Below, in pieces: positions 29,721 to 38,405 of a stretch of 64,000 nt of DNA (the stretch's first letter is position 1; each line of letters begins with the position of its first letter). A model generated the notes under the pieces. It was not told where the DNA came from, did no database searches, and worked only from the letters and a program-made list of their open reading frames with translations. The position numbers and the translations under genes were made by a program. This DNA is from Candidatus Babelota bacterium (GTDB lineage Bacteria > Babelota > Babeliae > Babelales > Chromulinivoraceae): positions 31,323 through 95,322 of the forward strand of contig JACPFN010000003.1 of the NCBI GenBank assembly GCA_016183005.1, given 5' to 3'.

Positions 29721-30578
29721 TTATACCCTTTGCAAACGTTCAACTATTTTTTTAAACAAAAATTGATACATAAGAATAGATCCTATAAAAATACAGGAAC
29801 TAAATACTGTAAAGGCTGCTCCCACATGCCAATCCTTTCCTATGAAAAAATATTCCGAAATTAAATTTCCTACAAAATAGTTTCTCTGTCCTGCTATTAA
29901 TGATGGAATTGCATACTCACCAAATGATGTCACATATACCAAAAAAAATCCTGCCTTAACACCATGAATGGTCAAAGGCAATATTACTCGACAAAATGTT
30001 TGAAAATAAGATGCACCCAAATCAAGCGAAGCCTCTATCCAACGAATATCAACCTTTTCAACAACCGGATATAACGACATAATCATAAAAGGTAGATAAA
30101 CATGAAACATAACCAAATACATAGCAAACTGACTATTTAACAGATTTCCAAAATCAAATCCTAAAAAATATAATACTTTATTAAAAATTCCCTGTTTTTC
30201 TAAAATAAAAAACCATGCATAAACCTGTACCAATAAATTAGTTAAAAAAGGAAGCACAATTAAAAATATTAAAATTGAACGCATACGAATTGGTGCCAAT
30301 AATGCAACATAATATGCAACAGGGTATCCAACAAATAAACAAAGCACTGCCGTTATACTTGCCAACAATATTGATCTTAAGATAACAAGAATGTGCGATA
30401 TTTTTACTATTTGGACAAAATATCCCAAAGTAATACCCTGAAACAATTCAGAGCAAAAACTGAGCTGAATGACAAACAAAAGTGGCAAGAGACAAAAACT
30501 AATCTGCCAAGCAAGCGCTGGTACCATGAAAAAAAATGATTTTTCAGATTTTAAAAAATTTTTTAAAAATTGCACCAT
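29721..30578 (-). CDS. potB: Polyamine ABC transporter permease PotB
   Basis: 285 residues, six helices, EAA loop EASLDLGASYFQTFCRVILP. AAAAGGGG precedes the ATG. Four bases separate its stop from the potC start, indicating tight coupling. With PotC it forms the membrane channel for spermidine/putrescine uptake. Confidence 0.9.
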   Translation of the reverse strand: MVQFLKNFLKSEKSFFFMVPALAWQISFCLLPLLFVIQLSFCSELFQGITLGYFVQIVKISHILVILRSILLASITAVLCLFVGYPVAYYVALLAPIRMRSILIFLIVLPFLTNLLVQVYAWFFILEKQGIFNKVLYFLGFDFGNLLNSQFAMYLVMFHVYLPFMIMSLYPVVEKVDIRWIEASLDLGASYFQTFCRVILPLTIHGVKAGFFLVYVTSFGEYAIPSLIAGQRNYFVGNLISEYFFIGKDWHVGAAFTVFSSCIFIGSILMYQFLFKKIVERLQRV

Positions 30579-30607
30579 AGACCCCTTTTAAACTCATGAA
30601 ATTGTAA

Positions 30608-31696
30608 CTATTTTTTCAATAGAACAACATTTTCTTTTTGCCAATATACATAAACACGATCATCATAATCGATTACTTCTTTGGTAAAATGTTCTTCATT
30701 CTGTTCAAACACCTGCAAAATATATCCATTATCCAAACGAACATTGTACTGAGTAAAGCGTCCTTGATATACAATTGCATGAACCTTGCCTGATAAATTA
30801 TTTGAAAACCCTATAAGCATGGTTTTACTAATCAATATTTTTTCTGGTCGAATCCCTATACATGCATCTTCACCAACCGCTATTTCAAAATCAACTGGAA
30901 CTTTAATGGCAATACATATCATCTTATCAACATCCAAATACCAATCATCACCCTGCTGCGTCATAATTCCTTGAATAATATTGGTTGTTCCTACAAAATT
31001 TGCCACAAAAACGGATTTGGGATTTTCATAAATCTCTTTAGGTGCTCCAACCTGCTCAATTTGACCATTTTGATTCATTACAGCCATTTGATCAGCAACA
31101 GTTAAAGCTTCTGTCTGATCATGAGTAATATATACAAATGTTGTTCCCAAACTATCCTGTAACTCAATTAACTCAAGTAAAACCTTTTCCCTGAGCCTTA
31201 AATCAAGCGCAGCAAGCGGCTCATCAAAAAGCAAAACATCAGGCTCATTAACCACGGCACGAGCAATTGCTACACGCTGCTGTTGACCACCAGAAAGCTG
31301 CCTGACGCTTTTATAAATATGTTGTTCGAGATGAAACATTCTAATAACTTTTTCAACTTTTTGCTGAATAATATCATTCTTCAAGCCACGAACACGTAAG
31401 CTATACGCAATATTATCAAAAACATTTAAGTGTGGAAAAAGTGCATAGCTCTGAAATACAGTATTAACGCTACGCTTATTAACCGGAACATGTGTAATAT
31501 CTTCATCACCTAAATATACATATCCAGAATCTGGAATCTCAAGCCCTGCGATCATCCGCAAAATAGTTGTTTTTCCACAACCACTTGGACCAATAAGAGC
31601 AAAAAATTTACCACCCGGTATCTTCAAATTTAAATTATCAAGAATTACATCATTGTCGTAAGACTTGGTAATTCCCTGTAAAACAATACCCTTCAT
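30608..31696 (-). CDS. potA: Polyamine ABC transporter ATPase PotA
   Basis: 362 residues. Walker A GPSGCGKTT, Q-loop TVFQSYALFP, signature LSGGQQQR, Walker B VLLFDEP, H-loop YITHD, then a C-terminal TOBE domain (from about 240). Its ATG overlaps the stop of the upstream membrane-protein gene (ATGA), implying translational coupling. The transporter genes are intact while the binding protein is broken. Confidence 0.93.
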   Translation of the reverse strand: MKGIVLQGITKSYDNDVILDNLNLKIPGGKFFALIGPSGCGKTTILRMIAGLEIPDSGYVYLGDEDITHVPVNKRSVNTVFQSYALFPHLNVFDNIAYSLRVRGLKNDIIQQKVEKVIRMFHLEQHIYKSVRQLSGGQQQRVAIARAVVNEPDVLLFDEPLAALDLRLREKVLLELIELQDSLGTTFVYITHDQTEALTVADQMAVMNQNGQIEQVGAPKEIYENPKSVFVANFVGTTNIIQGIMTQQGDDWYLDVDKMICIAIKVPVDFEIAVGEDACIGIRPEKILISKTMLIGFSNNLSGKVHAIVYQGRFTQYNVRLDNGYILQVFEQNEEHFTKEVIDYDDRVYVYWQKENVVLLKK

Positions 31697-32427
31697 TTCT
31701 TATTTACCATCCGTGCCCAAAGAACTGGTACCACAACGTCAGAAAGCGTACATGGAATAACAACAGTTATAAGCATTAAAACAAAAAACATTCCTAAATA
31801 ATCATAAAAATTTTCAAGACCATGCCCAATAGCATAAAAAATAGATGCCATAGCGCTAATAAAAGTATGAACAAAATGTAACGAAGAAGAATGATGCTCA
31901 GTGTGTCCCTCTTTTCCACGGGGTATTATAATTCCATTAATCACACCAATAGCTAAGAAAGGCAAAATATTGGATAACTCAGAACGAAAACAGATATGAA
32001 GCTCCATATCAACTCCTAAAAGCCTACCAGCTGCATAAGGAAGTAATATGTCTGCAATCGTACAAAAAATTACTGAAGAAGCAATCCCAATAAATATTCC
32101 AGCCCAAAGATTTTTAGAGTATCGGTAAAAAGTAACCATAGTTCCACTTGCAGCAAATAAAATGTGCGCAAAGTGAAAGCTGTGAAATAAAACATCTAAC
32201 CCTGAAAGCATGCTACATGCATGCTCTGCACCATCATGCACATGATGATGCGTAATACCCGACAAACCAAAAAGAACGGTAATCATGCTCAAAAGCATTA
32301 AAGCTAACGCTACTGACAATGTCCCATAAGGTAAATGATGAACTAATTCATGTGCAAAAATTTGCCACATCGATTTTTGAGAAATATGATGCTCTTGCAA
32401 ACAACTTGTATTAACTTCTAAAGACAT
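31693..32427 (-). CDS. His-rich polytopic membrane protein, unknown
   Basis: 244 residues with about six membrane helices. Histidines cluster in the N-terminal region (EHHISQ, ELVHHLPYG), in THHHVHDGAEHA (about 59-70), in LFHSFHFAHILFA and in EGHTEHHSSSLHFVH, suggesting metal handling. It is the first gene of the pot operon and overlaps potA by 4 bases, so a partner role in transport is possible. I recognise no family. AGGGTG precedes the ATG. Confidence 0.6.
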   Translation of the reverse strand: MSLEVNTSCLQEHHISQKSMWQIFAHELVHHLPYGTLSVALALMLLSMITVLFGLSGITHHHVHDGAEHACSMLSGLDVLFHSFHFAHILFAASGTMVTFYRYSKNLWAGIFIGIASSVIFCTIADILLPYAAGRLLGVDMELHICFRSELSNILPFLAIGVINGIIIPRGKEGHTEHHSSSLHFVHTFISAMASIFYAIGHGLENFYDYLGMFFVLMLITVVIPCTLSDVVVPVLWARMVNKK

Positions 32428-32890
32428 TTTTCACCCTAATTTTTAGAAAAAATATATAGTTTTTACAGTATAACAACCAACTAACTTTTTGCTATAAAAA
32501 TTTATATTTTTAAACATTACCAATTATAGAAAGATTTAATCCACAAAAATGTAGATAATATCCACAGGCACTAATCATAAAAGCAGATCCTACTTTAAGC
32601 GTATTAACTTTATACAAAAACACCTTAAAAGTAAGTTATAGGATAAAAAACAACACATATTAAAAGTAGACAAAATGCCTAAACTAATTACAGTTATATA
32701 TATTACAAGAATAAACTCTTTAAGATCTACACAAAAAAGATCTATAAGTTGGTCTTTGATTACGATTACTTTTTCTAATTTTGTCAGAAATTGGAGCTTG
32801 GCTAAGAACTCCAACATCAATAATCCCACGGCTATTTTTGAAAGACTTACGATAATTATTTTTTAAAAACTGTAACCAATAGAGAACTCT
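32428..32890. other. Intergenic region without a supported gene
   Basis: About 460 bases. Short open frames exist on both strands (63 and 79 codons) but lack ribosome binding sites and protein-like character. Two DnaA-box-like 9-mers in the same orientation occur at 32537-32545 (TAATCCACA) and 32558-32566 (ATATCCACA), each one mismatch from TTATCCACA. No tRNA or known small RNA recognised. Confidence 0.45.
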
Positions 32891-33238
32891 ATGAATATTA
32901 TATATATTTCAGCTATTACATGTATTTCAATATCACTGCTGCCCTGTAGCAACAATACTGCACCATCCTCACAGGCTATCCAAAGATTACATAGCGTTAC
33001 AACACAAGAACAAATACCGCATTATTCAGAAGCAGAACATATCAAAATATTTCGAATATATGGAATTCATACACGTCAAGATGAGCTTGTGTACAGATTG
33101 GGGGATACAGAACGCAAAGTTACTACCAATACGCAAGAATTCAATGATATTGTTAACAGATGCCAAGGAGATACGCAACAACAGAAATTTATGCAAGCCA
33201 TATATCACATGGCCTTTAGAAACAATACAAACAAATAG
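32891..33238 (+). CDS. Small exported protein, possible lipoprotein
   Basis: 115 residues with a signal sequence ending SLLPC-S (Cys at about residue 19; Pro before the Cys makes a poor lipobox). The remainder is polar with GIHTRQDELVYRLGDTERKV and no known motif. Followed by a terminator. Confidence 0.5.
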   Translation: MNIIYISAITCISISLLPCSNNTAPSSQAIQRLHSVTTQEQIPHYSEAEHIKIFRIYGIHTRQDELVYRLGDTERKVTTNTQEFNDIVNRCQGDTQQQKFMQAIYHMAFRNNTNK

Positions 33239-33242
33239 TAGA

Positions 33243-33276
33243 ATAAAATGGACCAAGAAATTGGTCCATTTTATTT
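33243..33276. terminator. Bidirectional terminator
   Basis: ATAAAATGGACCAA and TTGGTCCATTTTAT arms around a four-base loop, between two convergent genes. Confidence 0.9.
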
Positions 33277-33295
33277 AATCTTATAATTCAATAAA

Positions 33296-36244
33296 TTAAA
33301 ATGCCTGCCCAAAGCTTAAGTACCAAACTTGACGTGATTCAAAATCCGGTTTTTCTATATGCCACTTAACACCAATATCAAAACGTAATGGACCTATGGG
33401 GGTATCATATCTAACACCAGCTCCAGAACCATTAAAATTTCTTCTTGTAGCACCTGGCATAACCTGAGAAATGCTATCTTGAATTAAAGCACCCCAATCA
33501 TTAAACAGAACAAAACCTAAATTCTTATAAACTGTAAATCTCATTTCAGCATTTAAATTAAACATGGTCCTTCCACCTTGAGAAGCATAACGCCAAACAT
33601 CATTTGCACAGGAAGGAAGCCCTGCATGTTGATCATAAATAGGTTCAGTTAATTTTCCAAATGGCGGACAATAATCAATCATATAACCACGAATCGAAGC
33701 TCCACCCCCTAAATAAAAACGCTCAATTGGGTGAATCTGCTCAAACAACTGATTAAATACATGACCAGCACGGGCACGAAGCGCTAATGTCGCAGCATGA
33801 GCAATCGGTATATACTGGGTATATTCTGCATTTACCCTGCAAAAGGTAGTCTTATGATTACAATCAAACATAACTTTGCATGACACAAAAGACTGAAAGC
33901 CCCTGCGTGGATTTAATTCATTATCAACAGACCGCCAAATAGCTATAGGCTCACAAAAAACATATGCTATTTTTTTACCCAAAAGCTCTCGATCATATTT
34001 AATAATCTTATGCAAATATGGCTGATCCTGCTCATAAAGTCCTAAAAATTGAACCCCCAGAGAACCACTTAAAGAAAGATCTTCAAATTTACGCGTGGCA
34101 TTCCACATGCAACCCTGCCGTGTCGCTTTATATAAAAAATCTTGGCTACCGATGTAAACAGGCTTTTGATACAAAACATCATACCCTTTAAATTGACATC
34201 GCACCTTACTATTCTTAATCCAAGGAACATCATACGTCAGGCCTATGTCGCGATAAAAACGGGTTATATCTCCATATACACAAAATTTATCAACAGCCGT
34301 AAATAACCGATTAACACCTATGCTCGCACCAACTTTATAGGTAAATCCCCTTTTAAGCTGCCAATTTCTACCCATCTGTTGAAGACCGAATGTAGATTTA
34401 ATTTCAAACCGATCAATATCTTGTAATTTAATAAAAACAGGCTTATAACCCAGAGGGTCCAAATCTTGACCAGGATATATTTGAACAGAATCAAAAACTT
34501 TCATGTCTTTAAAGTTTTGCAATGTTTGGTCAAGCCTTTTTTTATTCCAATCATCACCTGCCTTAAATTCACATTCTTTTAAAAGCTTGCTATACGCGGC
34601 AGAAGGATTTCCTAAAATAATTGGTTGACCAAATTTAACGCAAGCTCGAGAAACATTGATACTCCAAACAATATCAAAAACATCTTTATTTGCATTATCT
34701 AAAACTAATTCATATTCAACCGAAACGGTTGAATAACCCAAAGATTTAAAATATTTATAAATCCACATTTTCTGCTCAGTTAAAAGCGTAGCATCAAAAC
34801 CATTACCCTCTTTTTTTTGCCATACTTTTAAAAAACTTTGTTCTAATTCGCAATTATCCTTAAAGCGATGCTTTCCTAATTTACGACAAAGCCCCTCTTC
34901 AAGAGTTATAACATATTCATAATGCCCCGCCTCAGGCAAAAAAACTAACTCTTGCCTTAATATTTTCACATCCCAAAAGCCTGCGGCTTTATAAAGTTTA
35001 ATAAAATTATCTAAAGATTTTTTTAGAAGATCCTGGTCATAATATGACGATCTAATCACAGACTTAAATGCTTCATGAGTAATATCAGAAACATTACTAT
35101 AAATAGCCCCAATAACGGATACAGAACTTATTTTACTACGAGCATTTTCAAGAATAGAACAAAATACACGTTGTCGATTCTCCTTGACAACAACTTTGAC
35201 ATCAAAAAAACCTTTGTTTTTATATAAAGTCTCTATCTCATCTTCAATAATCGATAAAGGAAAATACCAAGCTGATTTTCCATACAAAAGCAAATGAGAC
35301 AATATCTCTGAATTTTTAAAAAACTTATTGCCCCAGAAAACAAATTCTCGCTTCTTTTCAAGATTTACATCAACATAAACAGTAACCATTGCGCTACCAT
35401 CTTGAATCTCGTATTTAGAATCTATATGAACATCTAAAAAACCTTGATTTATAAGTTTTGCTTGCAGTTTTTTTTGAGTATGCTCAAGTAATACACTGCT
35501 ATACCCCTTACCCTCTAAAGATCTTTGTAAAAATCCTGATACCTGTAACTGTATATGCTGATTATCAACTTCATCGAGATTTCCGACATAATTAGTAGTG
35601 ACAACCACCTTTTGAATAGTAAATCTACTACCCAACGCAAAGCCACAAGAAACCAAAACCTTTTTTTTATAAGAATCTAAAAGCGCCGCATCATAAACAC
35701 TTGTATTTAAATATCCTTGTTGCTTAAAATGGTTCTTCATATTCTCTAAGGAATATCGATGCTTCTGTTCATCAAAAACATCACCACTTTCAATAACATA
35801 TAAACCTTTAATGCGTTGCTTATTTCTTAAAAAACCATCTATCTTAATATAATCAAGTAATGCATGCTGACGCAGTAAAAACTTAAAACTATAAATATCT
35901 TGGCCAATTTTAATGATATCAACAATGACACTCTTAAAAATTCCTAACTGATAAATATAAAACAAAGAGTTTAAAAACTGCTCTCTTGATATCATCCCCA
36001 GGCTAAATCCACAAAGATGCTGTATGTCTTCTGCGCTATATGACCCATCAATATCATATAAAACTTCCTTTAAAAGGAATTTTTGTGGCAACTTTTCCTC
36101 TATTGTTGAAGTATATTGATCAGACAAAACATCAACCGAAATAGTGAATTTCTCTAAATTTCGCGAGTCATCTTCAGAGGCAAAAAAATTATTAAAAATT
36201 GTAAAAAAAAGACAAAATAAAAGTAACACTGTAGATTTTTTCAA
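33296..36244 (-). CDS. Omp85-family outer-membrane assembly protein (BamA/TamA type)
   Basis: 982 residues: signal peptide (STVLLLFCLFFTIFNNFFA), a long periplasmic region of repeated beta-alpha-alpha-beta POTRA-like units (about 35-610), and a C-terminal 16-strand-type barrel. The barrel has the diagnostic YLGGGASIRGY (lid-lock RGY) and GVRYDTPIGPLRFDIG, and ends LSFGQAF with terminal Phe. It is longer than typical BamA (about 800), mostly in the POTRA region. BamA inserts barrels into the outer membrane. The first codon is TTG (36242-36244), and no ATG fits the signal peptide; no strong ribosome binding site is seen. BamA is more likely than TamA because of the length and essential role. 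Confidence 0.85.
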   Translation of the reverse strand: MKKSTVLLLFCLFFTIFNNFFASEDDSRNLEKFTISVDVLSDQYTSTIEEKLPQKFLLKEVLYDIDGSYSAEDIQHLCGFSLGMISREQFLNSLFYIYQLGIFKSVIVDIIKIGQDIYSFKFLLRQHALLDYIKIDGFLRNKQRIKGLYVIESGDVFDEQKHRYSLENMKNHFKQQGYLNTSVYDAALLDSYKKKVLVSCGFALGSRFTIQKVVVTTNYVGNLDEVDNQHIQLQVSGFLQRSLEGKGYSSVLLEHTQKKLQAKLINQGFLDVHIDSKYEIQDGSAMVTVYVDVNLEKKREFVFWGNKFFKNSEILSHLLLYGKSAWYFPLSIIEDEIETLYKNKGFFDVKVVVKENRQRVFCSILENARSKISSVSVIGAIYSNVSDITHEAFKSVIRSSYYDQDLLKKSLDNFIKLYKAAGFWDVKILRQELVFLPEAGHYEYVITLEEGLCRKLGKHRFKDNCELEQSFLKVWQKKEGNGFDATLLTEQKMWIYKYFKSLGYSTVSVEYELVLDNANKDVFDIVWSINVSRACVKFGQPIILGNPSAAYSKLLKECEFKAGDDWNKKRLDQTLQNFKDMKVFDSVQIYPGQDLDPLGYKPVFIKLQDIDRFEIKSTFGLQQMGRNWQLKRGFTYKVGASIGVNRLFTAVDKFCVYGDITRFYRDIGLTYDVPWIKNSKVRCQFKGYDVLYQKPVYIGSQDFLYKATRQGCMWNATRKFEDLSLSGSLGVQFLGLYEQDQPYLHKIIKYDRELLGKKIAYVFCEPIAIWRSVDNELNPRRGFQSFVSCKVMFDCNHKTTFCRVNAEYTQYIPIAHAATLALRARAGHVFNQLFEQIHPIERFYLGGGASIRGYMIDYCPPFGKLTEPIYDQHAGLPSCANDVWRYASQGGRTMFNLNAEMRFTVYKNLGFVLFNDWGALIQDSISQVMPGATRRNFNGSGAGVRYDTPIGPLRFDIGVKWHIEKPDFESRQVWYLSFGQAF

Positions 36245-36467
36245 TGATAAATTGTAAATTAATCCCTACTTATCAAATTATACCAATTTTTATAATAATA
36301 TATATAAGCATCTCACAGCCATTTAACTGGCCCATGGTTTCAAAAAACTCTACACTTTAGACCAAGTATCACGTTCTCTTCATAGTTCCAATCAGAATTG
36401 GATCAAAATTTTAAAATTTGTTATGCTTAAAAAAATTGTTATTAATTCATTAACGATAAAAATTATT

Positions 36468-37883
36468 ATGAACAGAGTCAGAACAAGATTTGCCCCATCT
36501 CCAACAGGTATCATGCACATAGGTAACGTTAGAGCCGCTTTACTTAATTATCTCTTTGCAGCTCAAAACAATGGTATATTTATCTTAAGAATCGAAGATA
36601 CCGATCAGCAACGCAATATCGATCAAGGAACTCAGTTCATCATTAAGCATCTCAACTGGCTTGGTCTTATGTTTCAAGAGGGTCCTAATATAGGCGGTGC
36701 TTATGCCCCATATTTTCAGTCGCAACGTTCTGATATCTATAAAAAATATCTACAAAAATTACATTCAAAAAATTTGGCTTATCAATGTTTTTGTACCCCC
36801 GAAGAGCTTGAAACTCGAAAAAATCGTCAAATAGTAATGAAAAAACCACCACGATACGAAGGAACTTGCTTAAAGATCTCTCAAGCCCAAATTGCTCAAA
36901 ATATCGCACAAGGCAAAAGCTTTATCTGGCGAATGAAAATTGATAGTAATAAAAAAGTTCAATTTAAAGATATGGCTCGTGGAACACTAGAATTTGATTT
37001 ACAGCATTTTTCAGATTTTCCATTAACCCGAGAAGATGGATCATTTACCTTTATTTTTGCAAATTGCGTAGATGATTGCGAAATGGCAATAAGTCACGTA
37101 TTTCGCGGAGAAGAACATTTATCAAATACAGTAAGCCAGACAGTTTTATATCACGCATTTGATTATCCATTACCAACATTTTGGCATTTACCCATCCTTT
37201 GCAACCAAGATGGTAAAAAGCTCTCAAAACGTGACCGCGGATTTTCACTTGAAGATGTGCAAAACCAAGGATACTTACCAGAAGCAATCTGCAACTACCT
37301 TGGTATCTTGGGCTGCTCATTTGAAAAAGAGATTATGTCACTTGAAGAAATGTCTAAAATTTACCGATTTGATAATCTACACGGCGCAAGCCAAATTCGT
37401 TATGATATTGAGAAACTTAAATGGCTCAATCATAAATGGATTGCTGATTACAACATAAAAAAACTAACTCAGCTTTGCAAACCATTCCTGGCAACAACCT
37501 ATAATATCGCTAGCGTTTCAGATCAAGCCCTTGCAAAACTGATCAAATCAATTCAAACAGATATGCAAACACTAACACAAGTTACCGAACTGCTTAAATT
37601 TTACTTTGTAAGACCGCATATCAATACCTCAATTTATAACGATACAGCTGACCAAACAACCTTTATAAAGATCAAAAAGATCTTACTTGAATCAAAACAT
37701 GAAGACTGGACTACTTTTATTAATACAGCTAAAGCAAAAACTCTAGCATTAGGCATAGAAAATAAAATACTTTTTGCCACAATACGAATATTTATCACTG
37801 GCTCGGCAAAAGGCATGCAGGTTCAAGATCTCTTTACAGACTTAGGCAACAAGGAGTTTTTTGAACGCATTGAAAATGCATAA
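36468..37883 (+). CDS. gltX: Glutamyl-tRNA synthetase
   Basis: Charges tRNA-Glu (and possibly tRNA-Gln where GatCAB is present). 471 residues from MNRVRTRFAPSPTG; an in-frame ATG at 36423 adds 15 residues not expected for the family. Motifs: TGIMHIGN (HIGH class) and KKLSKRD (KMSKS class), RIEDTD near residue 43. C-terminal helical anticodon-binding domain present. No clear ribosome binding site at either start. Confidence 0.94.
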   Translation: MNRVRTRFAPSPTGIMHIGNVRAALLNYLFAAQNNGIFILRIEDTDQQRNIDQGTQFIIKHLNWLGLMFQEGPNIGGAYAPYFQSQRSDIYKKYLQKLHSKNLAYQCFCTPEELETRKNRQIVMKKPPRYEGTCLKISQAQIAQNIAQGKSFIWRMKIDSNKKVQFKDMARGTLEFDLQHFSDFPLTREDGSFTFIFANCVDDCEMAISHVFRGEEHLSNTVSQTVLYHAFDYPLPTFWHLPILCNQDGKKLSKRDRGFSLEDVQNQGYLPEAICNYLGILGCSFEKEIMSLEEMSKIYRFDNLHGASQIRYDIEKLKWLNHKWIADYNIKKLTQLCKPFLATTYNIASVSDQALAKLIKSIQTDMQTLTQVTELLKFYFVRPHINTSIYNDTADQTTFIKIKKILLESKHEDWTTFINTAKAKTLALGIENKILFATIRIFITGSAKGMQVQDLFTDLGNKEFFERIENA

Positions 37884-37991
37884 AGATAAAATCTTATTCA
37901 TATTTTTTATAAAAACTATTCCTTTATCTATTGTTAATTTTTAATAACTTTTATAAAAGATTATTCACATTTACAAAAAATTAGGAATCTT

Positions 37992-38297
37992 ATGAAAAAA
38001 CTTATATTACTATGTATATTTTTTACACTATCTATATTTTCAGCTGAATTTACAGTAACGCTACCAGCAGAAAGTGTAGTTTTATCATTACTAACAGTAC
38101 ATATAGGATCATGGTCAGAGCTCACTCTTAGCGATATATCAAAAGAGATCGCAAAAAAAGATTTCTCTCAAATCTCTTTAGAAAAGTACCTTTTACAAAG
38201 AATGCTTGGCGATACTCACGTAATATGTCCAGAATTATCCAATGCTGCAGAAGCAATTATAGCAAGAAGCTATCCATCGAAATCATTAAGCAATTGA
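37992..38297 (+). CDS. Small exported protein, unknown
   Basis: 101 residues: signal peptide (LILLCIFFTLSIFSA), then a short helical domain (ISKEIAKKDFSQISLEKYLLQRML) with one Cys. AGGA before the ATG and a terminator after the stop support expression. Confidence 0.5.
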   Translation: MKKLILLCIFFTLSIFSAEFTVTLPAESVVLSLLTVHIGSWSELTLSDISKEIAKKDFSQISLEKYLLQRMLGDTHVICPELSNAAEAIIARSYPSKSLSN

Positions 38298-38338
38298 AAA
38301 ATACAATATCTTAATTACACACTTTACCAAGAACAAAG

Positions 38339-38366
38339 AAGAGCAAGAAACATCTTGCTCTTTTTA
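38339..38366. terminator. Intrinsic terminator
   Basis: AAGAGCAAGA and TCTTGCTCTT arms, AACA loop, T run. Lies between convergent genes. Confidence 0.9.
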
Positions 38367-38405
38367 ATCATCTTAAAACTATATTCTTATTTTTTTAAAC
38401 TAAGA

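Noticed and set aside
32675-32866. 63-codon open frame in the gap after the His-rich gene
   Set aside because: No ribosome binding site, no signal or known motif, and an overlapping minus-strand frame of equal quality.
32428-32890. SRP RNA, 6S RNA or tmRNA in the gap
   Set aside because: No characteristic conserved blocks (for example GGAAGCAGC) are present.
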